From an uncultured Pseudoflavonifractor sp. (lineage in GTDB: Bacteria > Bacillota > Clostridia > Oscillospirales > Oscillospiraceae), in the NCBI GenBank assembly GCA_947565875.1, contig CANOHR010000018.1, positions 1 through 11,572 of the forward strand: a stretch of 11,572 nucleotides of DNA, read 5' to 3'. Numbering within the stretch: the first letter of the stretch is position 1; every line of letters begins with the position of its first letter. Below the pieces are notes generated by a model. The model did no database searches. It saw only the letters and a list, made by a program, of their open reading frames with translations, and had not been told where the DNA came from. This document shows positions 7,204-11,572 of this stretch, piece by piece. The position numbers and the translations under genes are program-made.

Positions 7204-7920
7204 TCACCCTCCCAAAACCCCGGAAAGGGCGTTTGCCAGCGGTACGTACAGAATGGGAAGAAAGATGGCGGGGAGCATATTGCCCACCCGCAGCCTCTCC
7301 CTGGGAAGGTCCAGCAAATTGAGGCCAATGCCCACGATGATGGCCCCTCCCACCGCGCTCATCTCCACAATGACGGGACCGGGAAGGTAGGGCCCCACCA
7401 CTCCGGCCAGAAGGGTGATCCCCCCCTGGTAAAAAAGGATGGGGACCGCCGAAAAGGCCACCCCGATCCCCATGGCGGCGGCAAAGGTAACGGCCCCCAC
7501 CCCGTCCAGTACACTTTTGGATATGATAATGCTATAGTCGCCGTAAAGCCCTGCGGCAATGGAGCCGTTGATGGACATGGCTCCCACGCAGTAGACCACC
7601 GTGGCGGTGACAAAACCCTCCACAAAGCGGTTTTCCCCACTTTCCCCTTTGATGAGCCGTCTCTTCAGCATCTCCCCCAGCCCGTCCATCCGCTTTTCGA
7701 TATCGATCCACTCTCCCAGCAGGGTCCCCAGTACCATGCAGAGGATGACACACAGGGTATCCGCCGTACCCAGCAAAGAGGAAAAACCGATCCCCAGTGT
7801 GCATAGGCCCAGGCATTTCATCAGAGCGGAGCCTATACGGGGCGAGAAACGGCCCTTCAGCAAAAGCCCCAGGGCGCTGCCCAGCAGGACGGCAGCCATA
7901 TTGACAAAAACGGCAAACAT
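7204..7920 (-). CDS. DUF554 family integral membrane protein
   Basis: A 238-residue, strongly hydrophobic protein with about six or seven membrane segments, the usual size for the DUF554 family (E. coli YqgA and Bacillus YdfK type). The most recognisable part is GAMSINGSIAAGLYGD (113-128), continuing through SKSVLDG (134-140), then YQGGITLLA (164-172). The ATG at 7920 has GAGGTGG about 6-8 bases upstream; an in-frame GTG at 7929 falls inside that ribosome site and is less likely. It is the first gene of an operon with cca, driven by the promoter at 7954-7982. The family's function is not established; a transport or channel role is often assumed but nothing in the sequence decides it. Confidence 0.9.
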   Translation of the reverse strand: MFAVFVNMAAVLLGSALGLLLKGRFSPRIGSALMKCLGLCTLGIGFSSLLGTADTLCVILCMVLGTLLGEWIDIEKRMDGLGEMLKRRLIKGESGENRFVEGFVTATVVYCVGAMSINGSIAAGLYGDYSIIISKSVLDGVGAVTFAAAMGIGVAFSAVPILFYQGGITLLAGVVGPYLPGPVIVEMSAVGGAIIVGIGLNLLDLPRERLRVGNMLPAIFLPILYVPLANALSGVLGG

Positions 7921-7953
7921 GGGGACCACCTCGGGAAAATCGGATTTTGGTCC

Positions 7954-7982
7954 ATTCTACCTCTGTTTGATGAAAAAGTCAA
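7954..7982 (-). promoter_or_regulatory. Sigma-A-type promoter of the DUF554-cca operon
   Basis: On the minus strand TTGACT (7977-7982) and TAGAAT (7954-7959) are separated by exactly 17 bases. Each hexamer matches consensus at five of six positions. The predicted start of transcription is near 7947, leaving a short leader of roughly 27 bases before the DUF554 ATG, which fits its ribosome binding site. Confidence 0.8.
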
Positions 7983-8073
7983 AGTCTGAAGCTCCTTCTC
8001 CCCCTCTTTTGAATTTTATGTAAACCGCTATGACGGCGGACCCAGCATTTTTTTATTTCACCTCATATGGGAC

Positions 8074-8118
8074 AGCCCCTTTCTCATAGGCTTTTCCTAT
8101 GAGAGGGGGGCTCTTTTT
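8074..8118 (+). promoter_or_regulatory. Terminator-like hairpin covering the flippase ribosome binding site
   Basis: Arms 8074-8090 and 8096-8112 pair over 17 positions (15 Watson-Crick, two G-U) around the loop CTTTT. The plus-strand 3' side is followed by C and five T, the form of an intrinsic terminator. No plus-strand gene ends upstream, because the neighbour is divergent. The 3' arm contains GAGAGGGGGG, the only purine-rich ribosome-site candidate for the flippase, and an ATG at 8099. The structure could therefore attenuate transcription or block translation of the flippase. Confidence 0.6.
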
Positions 8119-8125
8119 GCATACT

Positions 8126-9652
8126 ATGTCCGCTCTGCGCAGCACCATGCTTTTGACTGCTGTGAGCCTTTTTTCCCAGGGGGTAGGCTTTATTTACCGG
8201 GTCTGCCTTTCCCGTATGGTGGGTGCGGAGGTCATGGGCCTATACCAGCTGGTCCTGCCCGTCTCCGCCGTGCTGATGTCCCTTACCGCAGTAGGCTTTA
8301 CAGCGGCTTGCTCCAACCTGTCCGCCCGGTACCGGGCCACCGGTGATGACAAAGCCGCCCGCCAGACTCTGAGGACCTGCCTGTGGGGCTTTCTGACCGC
8401 CTTTGGCGTGGTAGCGCTGGTGACCGTCCCCCTCTCCGACGCCATCTCCGTCCATTTGCTGGGAGACGCCCGGTCCCGGCTGGGGCTTCTTTTGCTGCTG
8501 CCCTGCGTTCTTCTCACCGGGATCGAAAACATTCATAAACACGCCTTCTATGGTTCCGGCAATGTGCGACCCCCAGCTTTTACGGAGATCTGCGAACAGG
8601 TGATCCGCGCGGGGGCTGTGCTGGGACTTTTATGGTGGCTTTTGCCCCAAAGTCCGGAGCGCACGGTGGGAGTGATCGTCTGCGGCATGATCCTGTGCGA
8701 GGTCTTCTCCGCCGTCACCCTGGCCCTTCTTTTCCACCGGTCCATGGGACAGCGGCACGCCGGGGAGGGCGTCCCCCGGCGGGACCTTGTAAAAAAGGTC
8801 CTCCACATCTCCATCCCCATCGGTCTGACCTCCCTGTTGGGAAATCTGATGGGGGCCGCCACCGCCGTCATCATCCCCCAATGCCTGGTACGGGCAGGCC
8901 AAAACGTAAGTTCCGCCATGAGTGCTTTTGGGATCCTGTGCGGTATGACCCTGCCCCTTCTCACCCTGCCCACCGCCTTTATTTCCGCCATGGGACTGGT
9001 CCTGCTGCCCAGAATGGCCCAGTCCGCCGCCCTGGGCCGGTGGGAGCGCTGCCGCCGGCAGGTGGACAGGGCCGTCACCGCCGCCACCTTTTTTCTCTTC
9101 CCCTCCGCCGCCCTTCTGGCCGTACTGGCTCCGAGCCTGGGACGACTTCTCTTTCAGGAAGAGGCGGTAGGCCGCTTTGCTCTGCCCCTGGCCGCAGCGG
9201 TAGCCCTCTCATGCCTGGAATCGGTCTTTGCCATATCTCTGAACGCTTTGGGAAAACAGACTCTCACCGCCTGCCACAGCCTCATCTGCGGAGCGGTGCA
9301 GTTTCTCCTCACCTGGCAGCGGATGACCATTCCCGGCGTGGGGCTCCGGGGTTATGTGGAGGCGCTGCTGGTCAGCACGGTGCTGGGAGTCCTCCTTCAC
9401 TGGAACGCCCTCCAGCACGCCATTTCCGTTAAGCCCCGTCTCTTTCCCTGGCTGGTAGGTCCCGGACTGTCCGCCCTTCTTTCAGGGCTGTGCGCCCGGC
9501 TTCTTTTTTCTGTGCTTCTCCCCTCAGACCTGGGGGAGGGCACGGCATGCCTTTTCTGCCTTTTTTTCGGTGTTCTTGTCTATCTCTGCGCCATGGCGGC
9601 CCAGGGGCTGCTTCATGGCTCTGGAAAAGCTATTCCTCCTTCTCCTGTATGA
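8126..9652 (+). CDS. SpoVB/MurJ-like polysaccharide or lipid flippase (MOP superfamily)
   Basis: A 508-residue polytopic membrane protein with roughly a dozen or more hydrophobic segments along its length. The N-terminus STMLLTAVSLFSQGVGF (6-22), continuing FIYRVCLSR (22-30) and MGLYQ (37-41), matches the opening of the SpoVB/polysaccharide-flippase branch of the MOP superfamily. Members move lipid-linked oligosaccharides or peptidoglycan precursors across the membrane; SpoVB itself serves spore cortex synthesis. No sporulation or capsule neighbour is present, so the substrate is open. The start is uncertain. ATG 8126 fits the family's N-terminus best; TTG 8117 has better spacing from the purine-rich stretch at 8101-8110; ATG 8099 lies inside the hairpin stem. 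No clear promoter was found in 7983-8073. Confidence 0.85.
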   Translation: MSALRSTMLLTAVSLFSQGVGFIYRVCLSRMVGAEVMGLYQLVLPVSAVLMSLTAVGFTAACSNLSARYRATGDDKAARQTLRTCLWGFLTAFGVVALVTVPLSDAISVHLLGDARSRLGLLLLLPCVLLTGIENIHKHAFYGSGNVRPPAFTEICEQVIRAGAVLGLLWWLLPQSPERTVGVIVCGMILCEVFSAVTLALLFHRSMGQRHAGEGVPRRDLVKKVLHISIPIGLTSLLGNLMGAATAVIIPQCLVRAGQNVSSAMSAFGILCGMTLPLLTLPTAFISAMGLVLLPRMAQSAALGRWERCRRQVDRAVTAATFFLFPSAALLAVLAPSLGRLLFQEEAVGRFALPLAAAVALSCLESVFAISLNALGKQTLTACHSLICGAVQFLLTWQRMTIPGVGLRGYVEALLVSTVLGVLLHWNALQHAISVKPRLFPWLVGPGLSALLSGLCARLLFSVLLPSDLGEGTACLFCLFFGVLVYLCAMAAQGLLHGSGKAIPPSPV

Positions 9653-9690
9653 TTCCCACAAATGCTCTTATCCCTTTTTCCGTTTCCCCC

Positions 9691-9720
9691 TTGCATTCTG
9701 CACGAAGATTATGGTATAAT
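9691..9720 (+). promoter_or_regulatory. Extended -10 promoter of ptsI-nagB
   Basis: TTGCAT (9691-9696) and a perfect TATAAT (9715-9720) are 18 bases apart, with TG one base before the -10 box, an extended -10. The predicted start near 9727 leaves a leader of about 75 bases before the ptsI ATG. A second TATAAT at 9760-9765 has no acceptable -35 box. Confidence 0.85.
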
Positions 9721-9741
9721 TTGTTATCATTGCAACAAATT
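9718..9741. promoter_or_regulatory. Inverted repeat over the ptsI start of transcription (operator candidate)
   Basis: AATTTGTT (9718-9725) and AACAAATT (9734-9741) are perfect 8-base arms with an 8-base spacer. The repeat overlaps the end of the -10 box and the predicted transcription start, the position of a repressor operator. It does not match the catabolite-responsive (cre) consensus. No regulator gene is visible nearby. Confidence 0.5.
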
Positions 9742-9801
9742 AAAATACCACGGTCCAGATATAATACCTATACAATTTAAAAGAACAAGGGAGTGTCGTG
9801 T

Positions 9802-11418
9802 ATGAAACTGAAGGGGATCGGTGCGGCGGAGGGGATCGCTGTCGCGAGATTATGGCATATGGAGACAGTGGATCTGTCAGTAGAGCATCTCACTGACCGT
9901 GACCCGGAAAAGGAGAGCGTCCGCTTTGCCGACGCCCAGCACCGGGCCACCGACGAACTCACCGCTCTCTATGAGGACACCTTAAAAAAGGATGCCGACG
10001 CGGCCATGATCTTTGATATCCACCGAATGATGCTGGAAGATCTTGACTTTTGTGAGGGGGTTTCCGGTCTGGTGGCCTCCGGCTGCAACGCCGAGTGGGC
10101 CGTCAAACAGACCGGGGACATGCTCCACGACATGTTTCAGGCGATCGACGATGAGACTATGCGGGCCCGAGCCGCCGACGTTCAGGACGTATCGGGCCGG
10201 CTTATCCGTATCCTCAAGGGCTTGGATGACGCCCCTCCCATGCCCAAAGAGCCCATCATCGTGGCCTCCGATGACCTGCTTCCCAGCCAGACGGTAAAAC
10301 TGGACAAGAAATACGTGGTGGGCTGCATCACCCGGAACGGCTCCACCACCTCCCATTCCGCCATCCTCTCCCGCTCCATGGGTATCGCCTGCATCGTGGG
10401 TATGGGGGATGAATTCGACAAGCTGCCTCAGGAGGGCACCGTGGCCATGGACGGCCTGACCGGAGACGTCATCGTGAATCCCGACGCCGACGAATTGAGT
10501 GTGTACGCCAAGAAGAAGGCGGATTTTGAAGAACAAAAGCTTCTTCTCCAGCATTACAAAGATAAGGAGGCCATCACTAAGTCCGGCCATCATGTCCATA
10601 TCTGCGCCAACATCGGCAGCGTCAAGGACGCCGAGGACGCTAAGAAGGCCGGAGCCGACGGCGTGGGCCTGTTCCGCAGTGAGTTCCTTTACCTGGACTC
10701 CCCTGACTTTCCCTCGGAGGAGAAGCAGTTTCAGGCCTATAAAAAGGTCCTGGAAATCTTTGCTCCCAACCAGGTCATTGTCCGTACCCTGGATCTGGGA
10801 AGCGACAAGCAGGCTCCCTACTTCAAGATCCCCCACGAGGAGAACCCCGCCATGGGTTACCGGGCCATCCGGATCTGCCTGGACCAGCCGGAGATCTTCC
10901 GCACCCAGCTGCGGGCCCTGCTGCGGGCTTCAGCTTACGGCAACCTCCACATCATGTTCCCCATGATCACCAGTGTGACTCAGGTGATGAAGTCCAAGGA
11001 ACTGCTCAATAACCTGAAGGCTGAACTGAAGGCCGAAGGGGTCCCCGTCTCCGACGACATTAAGATCGGCGTGATGATCGAGACCCCCGCCGCCGTGGTC
11101 ATGAGCGACGAGCTGGCCAAGCTGGTGGACTTCTTCTCCATCGGCACCAACGATCTGACCCAGTACACTCTGGCCGCTGACCGGATGAACGCCAAAGTGA
11201 GCAATATCTTCAACTCCGAGGATCCCGCCATCCGCCGGATGGTCGAGATCACCGCCAAAAACGCTCATGCCGCTGGGATCTGGGTGGGCATTTGCGGCGA
11301 GGCAGGGGCCAACACCAACCTGACCCCCTTCTTTATGGAAAACAAGATCGACGAGCTCTCCGTGGCGGCGGCGTCTATCTTGAAAGTCCGCCGGGCAGTA
11401 TGTGAAAGTGAGGGTTAA
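9802..11418 (+). CDS. ptsI: PTS enzyme I (phosphoenolpyruvate-protein phosphotransferase)
   Basis: A 538-residue cytosolic enzyme that takes phosphate from PEP on a histidine and passes it to HPr, the first step of PTS sugar uptake. The N-terminal HPr-binding domain covers about 1-140. The phosphohistidine domain has His185 in TTSHSAILSRSMGI. The C-terminal PEP-binding barrel shows GVGLFRSEFLY (287-297), MFPMI (385-389), GVMIETPAA (423-431), DFFSIGTNDLTQYTLAADR (443-461) and Cys498 in GICGE. Two signatures differ from the textbook forms: GSTTSH instead of GGRTSH, and CGEAGAN instead of CGE-x-AGD. Such variants occur in clostridial enzymes as far as I recall. The length is slightly under the usual 570. 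ATG 9802 has AGGGAG 9 bases upstream; a GTG at 9793 overlaps that site. No ptsH gene is adjacent; nagB follows after 6 bases. Confidence 0.93.
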   Translation: MKLKGIGAAEGIAVARLWHMETVDLSVEHLTDRDPEKESVRFADAQHRATDELTALYEDTLKKDADAAMIFDIHRMMLEDLDFCEGVSGLVASGCNAEWAVKQTGDMLHDMFQAIDDETMRARAADVQDVSGRLIRILKGLDDAPPMPKEPIIVASDDLLPSQTVKLDKKYVVGCITRNGSTTSHSAILSRSMGIACIVGMGDEFDKLPQEGTVAMDGLTGDVIVNPDADELSVYAKKKADFEEQKLLLQHYKDKEAITKSGHHVHICANIGSVKDAEDAKKAGADGVGLFRSEFLYLDSPDFPSEEKQFQAYKKVLEIFAPNQVIVRTLDLGSDKQAPYFKIPHEENPAMGYRAIRICLDQPEIFRTQLRALLRASAYGNLHIMFPMITSVTQVMKSKELLNNLKAELKAEGVPVSDDIKIGVMIETPAAVVMSDELAKLVDFFSIGTNDLTQYTLAADRMNAKVSNIFNSEDPAIRRMVEITAKNAHAAGIWVGICGEAGANTNLTPFFMENKIDELSVAAASILKVRRAVCESEG

Positions 11419-11424
11419 TCTGTT

Positions 11425-11572
11425 ATGAGAATCATCCGTGTCAAGAACTACGAGGAACTCAGCCGCACCGCGGCCAACATCATTTCCGCCCAGGTCATCC
11501 TGAAACCGGACTGCGTACTGGGCCTTGCCACAGGCAGCAGCCCTGTGGGCACCTATCAGCAGCTTATCAAGT
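11425..11572 (+). CDS. nagB: Glucosamine-6-phosphate deaminase, first 49 codons (cut by window edge)
   Basis: The N-terminus of NagB, which converts glucosamine-6-phosphate to fructose-6-phosphate and ammonia. MRIIRVKNYEELS at the start and LGLATGSSPVGTYQQL (32-47) are the standard opening strand and phosphate-binding loop of the family, about 250 residues when complete. The catalytic residues lie beyond the edge. The ATG is 6 bases after the ptsI stop and GTGAGGG overlapping the ptsI end serves as ribosome site, so the two are cotranscribed. This links PTS phosphotransfer to amino-sugar use. Confidence 0.92.
   Translation, partial: MRIIRVKNYEELSRTAANIISAQVILKPDCVLGLATGSSPVGTYQQLIK

Noticed and set aside
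8099..8125. ATG 8099 as the flippase start
   Set aside because: It lies in the hairpin stem and adds residues not expected at the N-terminus of this family; only a weak AGG precedes it. TTG 8117 stays possible.
9653..9801. cre site or flippase terminator before ptsI
   Set aside because: TTGCAACAAATT lacks the central CG of cre, and no hairpin with a T-tract is visible after the flippase stop.
9982..10836. A 284-codon minus-strand open frame inside ptsI
   Set aside because: It is antisense to the conserved enzyme I motifs and has no family features of its own.
1..11572. CRISPR arrays, tRNA or rRNA genes, insertion sequences, phage or defence genes
   Set aside because: No regularly spaced repeats, cloverleaf-like sequence, transposase motif or defence-protein domain was seen on either strand.

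Overview
The window looks like ordinary chromosome from a GC-rich, low-oxygen Firmicute, most likely a gut Clostridia member of the Oscillospiraceae type. This is inferred from strong GGAGG-type ribosome binding sites, GC-rich codon use with AT-rich promoters, a SpoVB-like flippase, a DUF554 membrane protein, a clostridial-flavour PTS enzyme I and a very large subtilase carrying RCC1-like and Ig-like repeats. No genus can be fixed from the sequence alone.

Layout. Positions 1-5628 (minus strand) hold an exoprotein block. A 1634-residue secreted subtilase (S8 domain, RCC1-like propeller, eight alternating Ig-like repeats) is followed by a strong hairpin terminator and then by the start of a secreted M6-family metalloprotease that runs off the left edge. 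Positions 5855-7920 (minus strand) are a two-gene operon: a DUF554 membrane protein, then a CCA tRNA nucleotidyltransferase. It has a clear sigma-A-type promoter at 7954-7982 and a perfect 24-bp hairpin terminator overlapping the cca stop codon. From about 8074 rightwards the genes are on the plus strand. A SpoVB/MurJ-like flippase has a terminator-like hairpin covering its start region. After it comes a separate promoter with an inverted repeat, driving PTS enzyme I (ptsI) and, six bases later, the first 49 codons of glucosamine-6-phosphate deaminase (nagB).

How the genes relate. ptsI-nagB is a metabolic pair: enzyme I starts the PEP phosphoryl relay for sugar uptake, and NagB feeds imported amino sugars into glycolysis. 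DUF554-cca is a tight housekeeping operon. The two secreted proteases form a plausible extracellular protein-degrading or surface-processing pair, but the terminator between them suggests the M6 gene is expressed at a lower level, by readthrough or from a promoter I could not see.

No mobile element, CRISPR array, rRNA or tRNA gene was found, and there is no intergenic gap over 300 bases. I found no convincing new multi-gene system. The items most worth a second look are the modular subtilase with its A/B alternating repeats, the hairpin at the flippase start, and the inverted repeat over the ptsI promoter.
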